Source: Spodoptera frugiperda (taxonomy: Eukaryota; Arthropoda; Insecta; Lepidoptera; Noctuidae). Taken from it: DNA of 64,000 bases. Position numbers and translations under genes: made by a program. Under the pieces are notes generated by a model, which saw only the letters and a program-made list of their open reading frames with translations, was not told the DNA's origin and ran no database searches. How positions within the stretch are numbered: position 1 is the stretch's first letter; the number at the start of each line of letters is the position of its first letter. This document shows positions 22,995-34,622 of the stretch, in pieces. The DNA is taken from NCBI RefSeq assembly GCF_023101765.2, contig NC_064230.1:5146001-5210000 (forward strand), given 5' to 3'.

Positions 22995-23670
22995 TTTTTA
23001 GGGTTCCGTAGCCAAATGGCAAAAAACGGAACCCTTATAGATTCGTCATGTCTGTCTGTCTGTCTGTCCGTCTGTCCGTCTGTCCGTCTGTCCGTCCGTC
23101 CGTATGTCACAGCCATTTATTTCCGAAACTATTGGGCCTACACAGTTGCAACTTTGTAGGATGATGTATTTCGATAACCGCTATTCGAATTTTGAATAAA
23201 AATTAATAAATTTAAAAATTAAAGGGGGGCACTCCATACATGGAATTGATTCAAAAAAAAATTTTTTTCAGCTAACATATCCGTGATGGGTGTCTATGGA
23301 TAGGTCTTTAAAAAAGACACTAAGGTTCCTAAAACCACTTTTCATTAAAATCAATCGTTTGAAAGTTAGACGCTTCCAAAGTGGAAAAATGAGTGTCCCC
23401 CCCCCTCTAACTTTTAAAATAAGAGTGTGAGAAAACTGAAAAAAATATATGCTGTAGGTTTCAATGGAAACTAACAACGAAAATTGGTTTGAACCAGATA
23501 TCTTTATTAGTTTTTAAGAAATAAAACATTTTTAAAAACCGCAAATATAACTTTGTCGTTCATACAAACGCTATGTAAAACCAAGTTATTTTACAACCTT
23601 TTATATTATGTCATCTACTTGCTGCTACGGAACCCTTCATGGGCGAGTCCGACTCACACTTGGCCAGTTT
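22995..23670. mobile_element. Non-autonomous element with GGGTTCCGTA ends
   Basis: The left end AGGGTTCCGTAGCC and the right end GCTACGGAACCCTTC are inverted. Next to the left end is a TCTGTCTG/TCCGTCTG tract (about 23047-23105). Near the right end stands GACTCACACTTGGCCAGTTT, a phrase shared with 3420. The short open frames inside do not resemble a transposase. Confidence 0.6.
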
Positions 23671-23788
23671 TTTCTACGATAGTACCGAAGCGCTCGGCCG
23701 ATACCCAACCAAATGAATGTAACGAAACCATAGCGCGATCTATTTCGATCCCAACGCCATCTATCGAGGATAAAGACAACTTGGATTA

Positions 23789-24475
23789 TTTATTTATACT
23801 CCGTTCGGGCATTTTCTTTGTACTAAAAGTTTAATTATATTGATATTATTTTTTTCATACCTTTTTACTATTTATTTACTTTTTTCCGATGAATTAAAAC
23901 AATAACATGAACCGAAGTCGTGTAACGATCGACATAGAATTATCTATACTCCGTTAGAGCATTTTCTTTGTACTAAATGTTTTATTATATTGATATTATT
24001 TTTTTCATACCTTTTTACTATTTATTTACTTTTTTTCGATAAATTAAAACAATAACATGAACCGAAGTCGTGTAACGATCGACATAGAATTATTTATAAA
24101 TAATTTATTTCTTATTTTTATTTTTTGATTATCTATACTCCGTTAGAGCATTTTCTTTGTACTAAATGTTTTATTATATTGATATTATTTTTTTCATAAC
24201 TTTTTACTATTTATTTACTTTTTTTCGATAAATTAAAACAATAACATGAACCGAAGTCGTGTAACGATCGACATAGAATTATCTATACTCTGTTAGAGCA
24301 TTTTCTTTGTACTAAATGTTTTATTATATTGATATTATTTTTTTCATACCTTTTTACTATTTATTTACTTTTTTTCGATAAATTAAAACAATAACATGAA
24401 CCGAAGTCGTGTAACGATCGACATAGAATTATTTATAAATAATTTATTTCTTATTTTTATTTTTTGATTTTTGAA
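23789..24475 (+). repeat. Tandem repeat with alternating unit lengths
   Basis: Four units each begin TATACTCCGTTAGAGCATTT or a close variant (about 23795, 23943, 24132, 24281) and end TCGTGTAACGATCGACATAG. Units 1 and 3 are about 148 bp. Units 2 and 4 carry an extra 40-bp AT-rich end (ATTTATAAATAATTTATTTC and on), giving about 189 bp. The array is therefore a dimer repeated twice. Confidence 0.88.
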
Positions 24476-24800
24476 ATAAAAATATATCTATGTCCTTTCT
24501 AAGGTTCTAAACTATATCTGTACCAAATTTCAACCAAATCCGTCAAATAGTTGCGGAGATTAATGGTATAAGCATAGAATGTTCGACGTGATTCTTTAAT
24601 TTGACATAACTTTTTTATTTATGAACCGATTGACATGAAACAAACACTAAATGTAAATTTAAGCATCCCACAATATATTCGTGAAAACCGCATCCAACTC
24701 GGATCAGCCGTTTCTGAGATTAGCGCGCACAGACGAACAGACAAACAGACAAACAGACAAAAAAAAAGTTAATTACATTTTTGGGTTCGACATCGACATA
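24476..24800 (+). mobile_element. Dispersed repeat (non-LTR tail type)
   Basis: The text contains TACCAAATTTCAACCAAATC, ATCAGCCGTTTCTGAGATTA and an ACAGACAAACAGACAAAC run. This type is very common in lepidopteran genomes and is probably the 3' part of a SINE or LINE. No coding remains. Confidence 0.55.
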
Positions 24801-25192
24801 ACAATAACCCCTGCTATTTTTTTTATTTTTATTTTCAATGTACAGACAGCACTTTTCTACGATTTTATTATATGTATAGATGATCTTTTTTACTTGCAGT
24901 TCACAGATGTTTTATATGTTCCCAATGCCGGTTGAAAGCGACCTACTAGTAGCAGTGGCAATTGATATTGATAAATGTAAAATACTGACAATCAGCCGGA
25001 CTCCATGCCATGCCAATCCCATAAAATAAAGGGTAAAATACTGGGAGGGAAAAAACAAGGTATGGAGTGCTATTTACATTGTTATAGTTATTCAGAAACC
25101 TAAAAAAAATCCAGAAATACCATCCTAAGCTAGTCGTAGAAGGCAGATCGCAGCCTCATATCAACCATATCCTCCAATAACTTGCAGTGTTT

Positions 25193-25290
25193 ATTTTTTA
25201 TGGAATAGGTGGCAAACGAGCAAACGACTCACTTGATGGTAAGCGATCAGCAACGCCGATGGACACCCGCAACACAAGAGAAGTCACAGT
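25193..25290 (-). mobile_element. LINE/SINE 3'-tail fragment
   Basis: TTATGGAATAGGTGGCAAAC and ATGGTAAGCGATCAG match the tail at 57245-57357, in reverse orientation. Confidence 0.7.
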
Positions 25291-25425
25291 GTGGCAGATT
25301 ACAAGTTGCTTAATGTAAAATACTGACAAACCGCTGAATCTAGCAGACCCAATGCTATCTTAGAACCTACCTAATTGAGAAAAGGCCAGGAGCTAAAGAC
25401 ATAACTAAAAGTGATATACTATGTG

Positions 25426-25800
25426 GGACATGCCCACCACAATCTCCCATATCGCTGCAACTCCTGTAAGCCAGGATCCACATTAGATACAACCATGAAA
25501 ACACCGGAACACTGAAGTCCAGCGCGTCCCAGGGACATGAATGACTGCCTTGGATCCCGTAACGAAATAAACCAGAAGATATAAACTTTTGTCATCTCAA
25601 ATAAATAGGTGTGTCTACGCTAGAATTTTCTCCCTCGAATGACGTGAATTTAATGCAGGAGACAGAATGACTTAGCAACGGCACAAAAGAGACTGCACAA
25701 CTGGGAGAAGCCCAGTCACCAAACACAACGGAAATTAGACTTAATACTAAATAGGTCCTATGTGTGAGCTGTTATACTTGCAGCATAGCAGCTAATAAAC
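25426..25800 (-). mobile_element. 5'-truncated copy of the R1-clade LINE (3' UTR only)
   Basis: About 370 bp match 60714-61080. The match runs from GGACATGCCCACCACAATC through the ACAACTGGGAGAAGCCCAGT segment to GTGAGCTGTTATACTTGC, where the ORF stop lies in the long copy. It has drifted moderately. This copy helps define the 3' UTR of that family. Confidence 0.8.
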
Positions 25801-25819
25801 GCACAAGACAGTCTATAAC

Positions 25820-26050
25820 CTAAAATATCTGACAATGAGTCTAACAAAGAATACAGATCACCCTTAGCAGGTTTCGGAGAGCCGATTTTACTCGCTCAGT
25901 GTAAAATACTGACATAACGAACGTAGCAGTTAGTCAAAAGAATAAAAAATCTGACAATAAGTCTAACCAGGAATGTGGAACAAAGAATGTAGATCACCCT
26001 TAGGTTTCGGAGAGCAGATTGCACTAGCTCAGTGTAAAATACTGACATTC
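25820..26050 (+). repeat. Direct repeat of about 100 bp with a recurring TGTAAAATACTGACA
   Basis: Two copies (about 25848-25925 and 25965-26050) share AGATCACCCTTAG, GGTTTCGGAGAGC and CAGTGTAAAATACTGACAT. TGTAAAATACTGACA also occurs at about 24977 and 25314. Confidence 0.6.
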
Positions 26051-26060
26051 GTTCCTTCTT

Positions 26061-28164
26061 AAGACAGTGTGAAGTCGAAAAACTATTTCAATAATGACCC
26101 TGAATAACATGTTTGCAATATTCTAAGGCAGTGATCCAGGAAGGACCAGAAGGTGCCAAAATAAATTACTCCAGAAATATTAAAATAGTTTTGATATTCA
26201 TAACTTACTATCTGCGATCGAAGCTTTTTTCTCGTCAGGATTAAAATTTTGTTATTCTGTGTGGTAAGATTTACAAAATATTCGAGGATCGCAAGTAAGA
26301 CGTCCGCGGGCCGCACTTTGCCGACCGCTGTTCTAAAGAAAATTTATTTGAATCCAATAATAATAGAGTAAAATCATCTTCAGTATATTCCATAACAATC
26401 CACTGCTGGACTATATGCCTCTACTTAAAGGAGTTTGCCAAAATCACAACACTGCAGAGTTATCAAGTTTTGGGGGTTATTAGAGAGCGCTGTCGTCTTT
26501 TGTCAAATTAATAGTCCCTTAATCGGTTATTTCGACACCCCCAGAGAAGGGAACGAGGACTACAAGAATTTTCTGTCGTCACCATTCGATTTTATGTGAA
26601 AAATAATAAATGTCACAATATATGAAGTTCTGGACACTCACTTTTCATTAACGAAGCGATTCGTTAGTTTGCTAATTGCTTAACCCGTGGCGTACTAGAA
26701 CGCAAATCCACGTAAGACTCGATGTGTCTCTAGTCTCGTATACTGACAGATGTCAGTGTCCATTTTAACATGTATAAAAATTAATTGCTGCTTGTTAGTC
26801 TCGCTAAAACTCGAGTTCAGCTGGACCGATTTGACTAATTTTGATCTTGAATTACTTGTTGAGAAGTCCAGGGCAAGTCTAAAAGCTAAGAAAATATGTT
26901 CGAGGCGGCTATTAAATAATAATAATATCCAAATACAATACTTAATATTACTTTGCTCGATCCACCGATTTCTCCTTCTTGTAGATTTCTTCACAACCGT
27001 GCTTGGCACTCGACCATTAGTTTTATTTAGTGTTAGTTTAGGTTTTGTTGGTATTGTGTACAAAATGTTCCTATTCGTGTTTTTCATGTATGCATCTAAA
27101 CTGTATTGTCTGTGCGTATAACTGGATGTGCGTCTGATATTTTGTCTGTGTACACTTGTAACAGCGAATGCATCTGACTGTTTTGTATGCCTATGTAGGT
27201 ATGTTTGACATTTTTGTGTTTAGTCGTGCATGTGACTGTGTGTGCGTCAGTTCTGTGTTGTGCTAGGTGTGATTGTCTACGTCTGTCTTGTGTATTAGAT
27301 TTTTTGCGTTTTGATGTGAATTTTGATGTAATAATTAAAGAGAATTTCGTGCGTTTCAATGTGTTAGTGACTACGCTGACTTGTGTTAGTGGAAATTATC
27401 GTTTTTGTAAGAGTGTGTGTATTACAAGTGTTAGTTAATAAAAGAGACTGTTAAAATAACGTATAAACTACATAATTTTGGGTAATATCTTTTATTATAT
27501 CTTATACAACAAATAACTACAATACAACAACTTCGTGTGGACTTAATCGCCGAGATATTTTCATAGAAGATATTTCGTAGCATACTTAAACATACATAGA
27601 ATACAACTTATACTAGAAATAGAAAAAAAGAAACAAAAATAATGATAGCTTTATCGATATCAATGATAACCTAATCAAATCAGATGATACTCATTCTCTT
27701 TTTAATTCTTTAACATAAAAAAAAACTTCGTTACACTATAAAAAAATCCGTTCCAAAAGTCCTAGTTTCTGATTTAGTTGAAATAAATGCTTCGACTTGA
27801 GTCTTACGACAAATTCACTAAAAACGCAAATAGTGACATTTTCTACACTCTAAACGAATTATAATGATGAAATATCCGTCAATTAAATTAACAGAAACTT
27901 AAACAAGACACTACAAAAATCAGATCTTAACAATAATCAAAGAACATAACTTCTTAGATTGTGGACAAACTAATTAATAGGTAAAGTCAAGCTAACCAAG
28001 GTAGATTTAAAGATGGGAATCTCGTATCTCCGTCGCGCTTCTGAAACCACTAATACGTAGTTGCAGTTAAAATCGCAAAAAGGACTGGAAAGTAGATATT
28101 GGATGTTTTTCATTACACGAACTTTACTGAACAGAAAAACAGAATGAATTAGTAATTATTTATA
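26061..28164. other. Intergenic, no supported gene
   Basis: Open frames of 123-130 codons overlap on both strands at 26695-27121. They resemble no family I know and have ordinary AT-biased composition. A T- and TG-rich stretch follows to about 27440. I see no splice structure or RNA gene. Confidence 0.45.
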
Positions 28165-28595
28165 TTATATTACAACTTTCGCGAGACATACTAAATTAAT
28201 TATTATGTTTTTCGGCTTACTCACGTAACTAAACTTGGAAAGAAACGGAGCCACTATGGCATTTTAAAGAACACTTTATAACTTTAAAATAAAAATATTC
28301 GTTTTACAACAAAATACTCTCATTTTAAACGACATACGTTAGCAACTAATAAAATACTTGTAACAGAAAATATTTATAAAGAAATGAAATAGAAAAAACG
28401 CTATTTGCTTCTTTTATTTGCTCATAAGTGTATTTGTTGAGGTACTCGAACTAGTTTCAAGCCATGCTAGAGGCTCATATTTGCATAGCGCGACTCGCAA
28501 CAGTAGCAGCGCAATTTTCGTCACGAAACTAGTAGAGTTCCTCGTCAAATAGTTACATAAGTAAGCCGAAAACATAATAAGTAAATTAGTCATAG
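28165..28595. mobile_element. M1 hairpin MITE interrupted by about 190 bp
   Basis: The left arm (TTTCGCGAGACATACTAAAT, GGCTTACTCACGTAACT) ends near 28232. The matching centre and right arm resume at 28432 and end at ATAAGTAAGCCGAAAACATA. The interrupting sequence is AT-rich and unassigned. Confidence 0.65.
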
Positions 28596-28899
28596 TTGAC
28601 AAAAATTTATTTGAAGAAAATATCAAAAATTAAATAGCCTAGGGCTGCAGTTTACTGTAAGCCTTGAAAACATGAATATAAGACACATTTTAAAGGAAAG
28701 CAAGTCAATTTGCAAAGCTATATTTGAATGATTGACCGACAAACGCATAGCTTGAAACTACTAACTGTAGAGATTAGAAAATTCGCTATGTAGGGAGCTG
28801 TCTTAAATGATACGTGATTTCCCGTAATGAGATTTTTATGATCGCGGGCTTATAAGCTTAATAAAACTAAGAAATGTTAGCAAAAACGTTTGTTTAATT

Positions 28900-29045
28900 T
28901 TTGCGCTGCTACTGTGCGTGAATGAATATGAGCCCCTAGCATGGCTTGAAACTAGTCGAGTTCCTCGTCAAACAGTTACGTGAGTAAGCCGATAACATAA
29001 TAATTAATTTAGTATGTCTCACGAAAGTTGTAATAAAACTACTGA
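28900..29045. mobile_element. M1 MITE, right half
   Basis: It contains the centre, GAAACTAGTCGAGTTCCTCG, GTGAGTAAGCCGATAACATA and the end TATGTCTCACGAAAGTTG. The left arm is absent. Confidence 0.65.
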
Positions 29046-30190
29046 ACTACTACCAACTGATTTTATGTTTAATGGCAAGTAGCTTCTCTATCGCATTAGA
29101 TTTAAACTATAATGATAGATGTAAGTAGGATAATAAATAAATGAAATGTTAGCAAAAACGTTACTTTAGTTAAAGGCTTGGCTAATTGGCTATTTAAGCT
29201 AGTTGGCTATTTAAGCTAGTTGGCTATTTAATCTAGTTGGTTATGAATCACAAAAGAACTAAAACTAAATAAAGTTATTACGCGTATGAGATTACCCCTC
29301 GTGAAATGAATTTTCGTGAAATTTTCTATTGTATCTTATATACAAAAGAATTTAAACATTTATATTTCAACCCTCTTAACGCGGAATCCAACTAAGGGAA
29401 TACACATTTAACAGAGACCAGTAACAGCCAACTCTTTAATAAAACTGAACATTTGAAACTGTGACCACCAATCGTAGAAATCATGGCAAACTATCTTAAA
29501 TTACGGAGACCCATTAATCCAAAAATGGATTGCCACGGACTCGTTAATTGGGAAAAGAAAACTTTACGTCAACCAACAATAAAACATACTGGCATTCAGC
29601 GAAGTCTTGTTAAGCAGTGCCAACTCTAAAAAGAGATTGAGAAAAAAGGAATACAGATCTTAATCTGTAATACATAAGACACTGGTCTTGGAGGCAGAGT
29701 AATTATTTGAATAATTATCCGCAAACACGGGTCAAAGTAAGACCTACGCGGCGATTAACGAGTCAAGTTAATCAAGACAGAAAATCTATCCAAAGTTACT
29801 ATTCCACGCGGACGAACTCGCGGGTATATTATAACTCAACAGCGTTTGCTGTTGAGTTAGTTGACGATTATCCACCTTTCTATGACTTAATTACTTCAAA
29901 TGCCTGTTCACACGCCCCGGTTGCCGGTTACCCGGTGCCGAGTCTCCGACGGTGACTATACGTTAAAATGTGTAAAAATGCCCTCTTTGCAACGCCTGAA
30001 AAAGGTCGTTAAGCTGTACATAACATTTAAATTAAGACCTGAGTAATACCTTAACATGCAAATAAATATTTTGAGTTTGAATTTGAAAACTCGCGAAAAT
30101 TTCGCCGCCGGATACCTAGCACCGGATTTTCGGAAACCGGAGCATGTGAATAGGCATTTACTAGCAAATAACGTGACCAATTGTATTGGA
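29046..30190. other. Intergenic with one short tandem repeat
   Basis: At 29186-29242 an 18-base unit, TTGGCTATTTAAGCTAG, is repeated three times with one variant. The open frame at 29707-29955 has no recognisable product. No other structure was seen. Confidence 0.5.
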
Positions 30191-30196
30191 CAGTAC

Positions 30197-30348
30197 TCTT
30201 AATACAAGTTTGCTTTACGTTCAATGAAAAAGTCATGAAATCCCGTTCAGCGTTCTGATTGGCCGGCACAAATGAACTAACCAATTAAAGGGCCGAATGT
30301 ACTCACGTTTCGTTTTAGTTGAACATAAAACAAACTAGTACTAAGTAG
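30197..30348. mobile_element. CCAAT-containing MITE (family M2)
   Basis: The ends TTAATACAAGTTTGCTTTAC and ACAAACTAGTACTAAG are inverted. The centre has CTGATTGGCCGGC and ACTAACCAATTAA, so CCAAT boxes face each other. Relatives are at 36745, 37652, 43240-43572, 52396 and 54674. Confidence 0.7.
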
Positions 30349-30446
30349 TCAGAACAATGCAATAAGTCACAAATTAAAAATTGAATTAAAAAAAAGAAAG
30401 ACCAATAGACGAACTATTCTAATTATTGAAATCAAAATAGCCTGCA

Positions 30447-30512
30447 TTTTTTTTTTATGGAATAAGGGGCAAACGAGTGGATGGTTCGCCTGATGGTAAG
30501 CGAGAGGAGTGA
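30447..30512 (-). mobile_element. LINE/SINE 3'-tail fragment
   Basis: A T-run followed by TATGGAATAAGGGGCAAACG and CCTGATGGTAAGCG marks a short tail fragment in reverse orientation. Confidence 0.65.
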
Positions 30513-30559
30513 CAGGTAGAGTTGCCAGAAGGTCGGGAAAGTGCCGAATTCTCCAGAAT

Positions 30560-31006
30560 TATTGTATGTCCTACCGACTCCCGACAAAGCAAATATTTAA
30601 TATCTCCCGAAAAACAAGTTCTATAATAAAATTTAAGTTCACATTTTCGTCAAACAAAACTTGCAAACACGAGGTTCAAAAAATTACCAATATTGTATGT
30701 TTTATATTTTCAATTCAAGTAAGTAACGGTTACTGCGAACGCGTCTTTAGTATACTTAATAATTTATGCTCAAAAGAAAGGAACCGAAATGAGCATGGAT
30801 ATAAGAAAGGCAGAAAAAATATTCGTTTAAATTATGACGATTATTTAAAAAAAAAACCCGAAATATCTGTTATTGATCCCGATAATGGGAAGAATCGATC
30901 TGACAACCCTAGTCACAGGTGCGTTGGACGCCTTGTGAAAAGGAATGCGCTCTCGCGCATATGGTTAAATGGAAATAAATACTTGAATCAGACTTATACG
31001 AAATAA
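30560..31006 (+). pseudogene. hAT-type transposase relic
   Basis: The + frame includes SNGYCERVFSILNNLCS followed by KERNRN. This resembles the C-terminal dimerisation motif of hAT-superfamily transposases (a conserved SN..CERVFS core). The upstream part of the frame is AT-rich and unlike a transposase, and the usual catalytic regions are absent. It is either a degraded hAT copy or a short derived exon; I favour the relic. Confidence 0.5.
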
Positions 31007-31009
31007 GAC

Positions 31010-32207
31010 TACGTAAAAACGTACTCTCGCTTCAAAGCGAGTTATCAAAATACAAGACAGGTATCCTATATGAACCTGGATCTGCCCTAAAACTGCGACC
31101 AGACACCGAGAAATAGACAGCAACATCCTAAAACCGTTTCAGAGACCATACAAGGACCGTCAAACATCTTACCAAGAATGGGAATCATGGAAAGATCCCC
31201 TCATAATATGAACAACTATTATCACAATCCTCTTATAACATGAACCAACCAATTGCTATCTCCTAACATCCTATGACTTCGGTATTTCTTCTCAGAGTAA
31301 TCCGTTAGAAAACACCAACCTCAACTAGAACTGTTTAAAAAATAATATTGACGTGGCATAAAGCTGTTTTGTAGCTCTTATTTGCAAAAATAAATTCATT
31401 GTTTCATAGTTTAAGAAACATGGAAATCATGACAAATGGTCATGGCTCAGAAACTGACGTATTCAATTGTAATAAGAAGTATATATCTGACTTAGATATC
31501 AGCCAAGATTTATCAATATTAAGATAGACACCAGCAAATTGGAAACGTTTTAGAAAAACCTGATAAATCCCCTTAATTTCCGAAAATAAAGGGACATACT
31601 ATTAGAACTCACTTGTCATACATCAACCCGTCGTGTGCCGAAACATGAACACGCGAGACACTGTGTAACACACCACACTATCCAAAATGGACTATAGAAT
31701 GGTAACCATTCTTTGAAAATCTTATAACTTGAGGTTCAGAAAAGGTAGACTGAACAACGTCACCGCGTCCGCTGCTCATCAAAAAAGAGTCATTCTGTGA
31801 CTCGTGGATTATAAAAAGGTAATAATATTCTTTGAAAATCTTAGAACTCGCGGTTCAGAAAAGGTAGACTGCGCGATTTCGGCGCCTCCATTTACACTGC
31901 TCATGAAAAAAGAGTCATTCTGTGACTCAAAATAGAAATTTTCTCATTATGTAACGAGAATAAACTTGTTTTTAATCAACCTTAGAACTCCCTTCATTAT
32001 AGAAAGAGAGAAAAACTGACGCTCGCATGTCATATAAACGTTCCAATCTGCAAAATATCTAGACAATGGCTTTGAGATGCCATACATGCCATATCAAAAC
32101 ATGGATCCAAGCGAGACACAATGTATTTTCTATTGTGTCTTATATACTGCCATACAATAGGTTAAACATTCAAAACTTGGATTTACTCCAGAAAAGACTT
32201 AGGCTGG
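31010..32207. other. Intergenic with a direct duplication of about 95 bp
   Basis: 31711-31803 and 31831-31928 share CTTTGAAAATCTTA, GGTTCAGAAAAGGTAGACTG and AAAGAGTCATTCTGTGACTC. A phrase with TTCTCAGAGTAATCCG at 31295 is related to 34470 and to 59745. No gene was seen. Confidence 0.5.
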
Positions 32208-32420
32208 TTTTATATCTACGCTATTAGACGCGCCGTTGAGCGCGTTTTGCTGTAAAACGAGATTAGTATCGCGCGTTTCGCTTCTGTATACAACAGCGCG
32301 CGTTTACTCAACAGCGCTGTTCAAGCGCGTGACTATAAAACGCAACTACTACCCCGAACAAATCAGATCGCGCACGCTTCAACCGCGCTATCGAAACGCG
32401 TACCTATTCAATATTAAGAT
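32208..32420. mobile_element. CG-rich short repeat, MITE-like
   Basis: Repeated GCGCG motifs with GGTTTTATATCTACGC at the left and CGACTATAAAACGC-like text inside stand out in AT-rich surroundings. Ends are not resolved. Confidence 0.4.
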
Positions 32421-32534
32421 AGACACGCCATATAAACATTCAAATCTCCAAAATCCAAGACAATGGCTTTAAGAAAACATGGAATCACACTTAGCGAAGT
32501 GTCCAGAAATTTCAAAATAACGGGCACACTTGAC

Positions 32535-32676
<142 letters not shown>

Positions 32677-33390
32677 TGAATTAGCACGTTGAATTTTTCA
32701 GTGACAAATTTCTTGTTACTTCTGTATTGGAATATGTAATTCAGACTAAGCACATAGCTCCAAGAGCTATCAGACAAAATGGTTATTGTCTAAGTGACAT
32801 TAACGACCTCATTTTGAGAACGATCGACGAACATACCTAGGTATTTTTTATTAAATATCGACGAGTAAACAGCTAATTCGTAGACAAGAAATACACGCCT
32901 TTAATCCCCGAAGGGGTAGGCAGAGGTGCACATTATGGCACGTAATGCCACTGTAAAGATAAGAAATGTTTTATGATTTTTATATAAAACTGCAAAGTTT
33001 GTTCATATTTGAACACGTTAATCTCATGAATTACTGGTCCGATTCAGACAATTATTTATGTGTTAGATAGTCCAGTTATCAAGGTAGGTTATAGGCTATA
33101 AAACATCACGCTACGATCGCAAGGGGCCGAGCAGAACGGGTGAAACTGCGCGAAAGTAGCTAGTGTTTTATAATTAACGTCGCCTAGAACTAGTTGTAAG
33201 CGAGTTAGCCTATAAGCAATCCATTTGTTCAAGACTTAAAGACCAAAGTGAAATATCAACTCCACTTCTTAATTATTTATTAAAGAATATATGGAAATCA
33301 AATATAAGTTGGCAGAATACTGACACATAGAATCTGATTAAGAATCAATGCTGACCCAAACTTTTGTAAGAAGAGAAAGAAAGTTAGTTA

Positions 33391-34280
33391 GTTAAGTAGA
33401 TTGATCGGTAATCGACCAAAATCATGGACAAATGTATATTATATTTATTAAATGATTTTGTCAGAAAATTCAGAGCATGAAATGGTATACTTTATTTGAT
33501 TTCAAAAGACGGTTTCAAATAGCTTTGAAAATGGAATTAGACTCCTTACAATGATTTTTCGCCGATAAGTTTCTTAAAGTTTGTCTTTTTATAATAAAAC
33601 GTTAACAACCATTTTAAAAACGGTTTCGTGAATCATTTCTCAATTTTGTGAGCAATATCTCAATGATACGTTCTATAGAAACGAATGCAAAACCGTGGAT
33701 ATCGGGTCGTGCGTTCTGGAGTTATAGCGTCAGGAACGAAAACACGACTTATTTTTATATTATAGATTATTCTCAGTATCTTAACGACGCCTCCGTACGT
33801 GTGTACTAGGCCGAATATATTGAAATCGGTTCCATTAAAGAGAATAAAGTTTTTAGTTTTACAAAAACTAGATAAAATGTAGAAAATTTACAACCTTTGA
33901 AAAGTTAAGTCCGTTAACAAATATATTGAAATCGGTTCTATTAAAGAGAATAAGTTTTTAGTTCTACTAAAAACTATATATAGTTCAAAAATTCGCAACC
34001 TTTGAAAGATTAGGCCGTTAAGTTCGCAACCTTTGGTTTGGTTTAAGTTAGTAAAGTAGATTGACCTGTTTACGATCAAAATCATGGACAAATGTATATA
34101 TTTATTTAATGATTTTGTCAGAGAACTTAGATACTGAAAACATAATACTTTATTTGATTTCTCAAGAGTCTGGACAGTTTCTTAAAGTTTGTCTTTCTAT
34201 TAATATAATGTCAACAACCATTTTAGAAACGGTTTCGTGAATAATTTCTCGATTTTTTGAGTAATGTATCAATGATACGC
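33391..34280 (+). repeat. Direct duplication of about 250 bp (33391-33672, 34045-34280)
   Basis: Both copies run from TTAAGTTAG-like text through AAAATCATGGACAAATGTAT, AATGATTTTGTCAGA, GTTTCTTAAAGTTTGTCTTT and AACGGTTTCGTGAAT to TCAATGATACG. Between them a shorter repeat, ATTGAAATCGGTTC, occurs twice. Confidence 0.8.
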
Positions 34281-34354
34281 TTTTATAAAAACGTTAAGAA
34301 AAGACAAAACAATGTCATGTAACATTCTTCCGCACTCAATTTATTTATTTTTTA

Positions 34355-34622
34355 TTAATTATTATGTTATCGGCTTACTCAACTAGTCGAATGATGTTCT
34401 CCTACATCTTTAATTGATTTTGCCTGGACTTTAAAAGAGACTATGACCTCTGAGTTTGTTTCGGCATTTCTTCTCAGAGCAGTCCGATAGGAAATGCCGG
34501 CCTCATCTAGTTATTTAAGAGATTGACGTGTAAAAGAATTACATTGTAACCTATTTGCAAAAATAAATATAATTTATGAGTTCCTCGTCAAACAGTTACG
34601 TGAGTAAGCCGATAACATAAAA
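34355..34622. mobile_element. M1 MITE interrupted by another repeat
   Basis: The arms ATTATGTTATCGGCTTACTC (34358) and GTGAGTAAGCCGATAACATA (34601) are inverted. Between them lies an insert with CATTTCTTCTCAGAGCAGTC and GAAATGCCGGCCTCATC, which is also present at 59745. Confidence 0.65.

Noticed and set aside
26695..27121. Overlapping frames of 123 and 130 codons on opposite strands
   Set aside because: No family match, no splice or codon-use support, and neither strand is favoured.
33567..34200. Extra core copies at GTTTCTTAAAGTTTGTCTTT
   Set aside because: The likeness to the core is limited to GTTTCTT and TGTCTT. The two hits belong to a separate 250-bp direct duplication.
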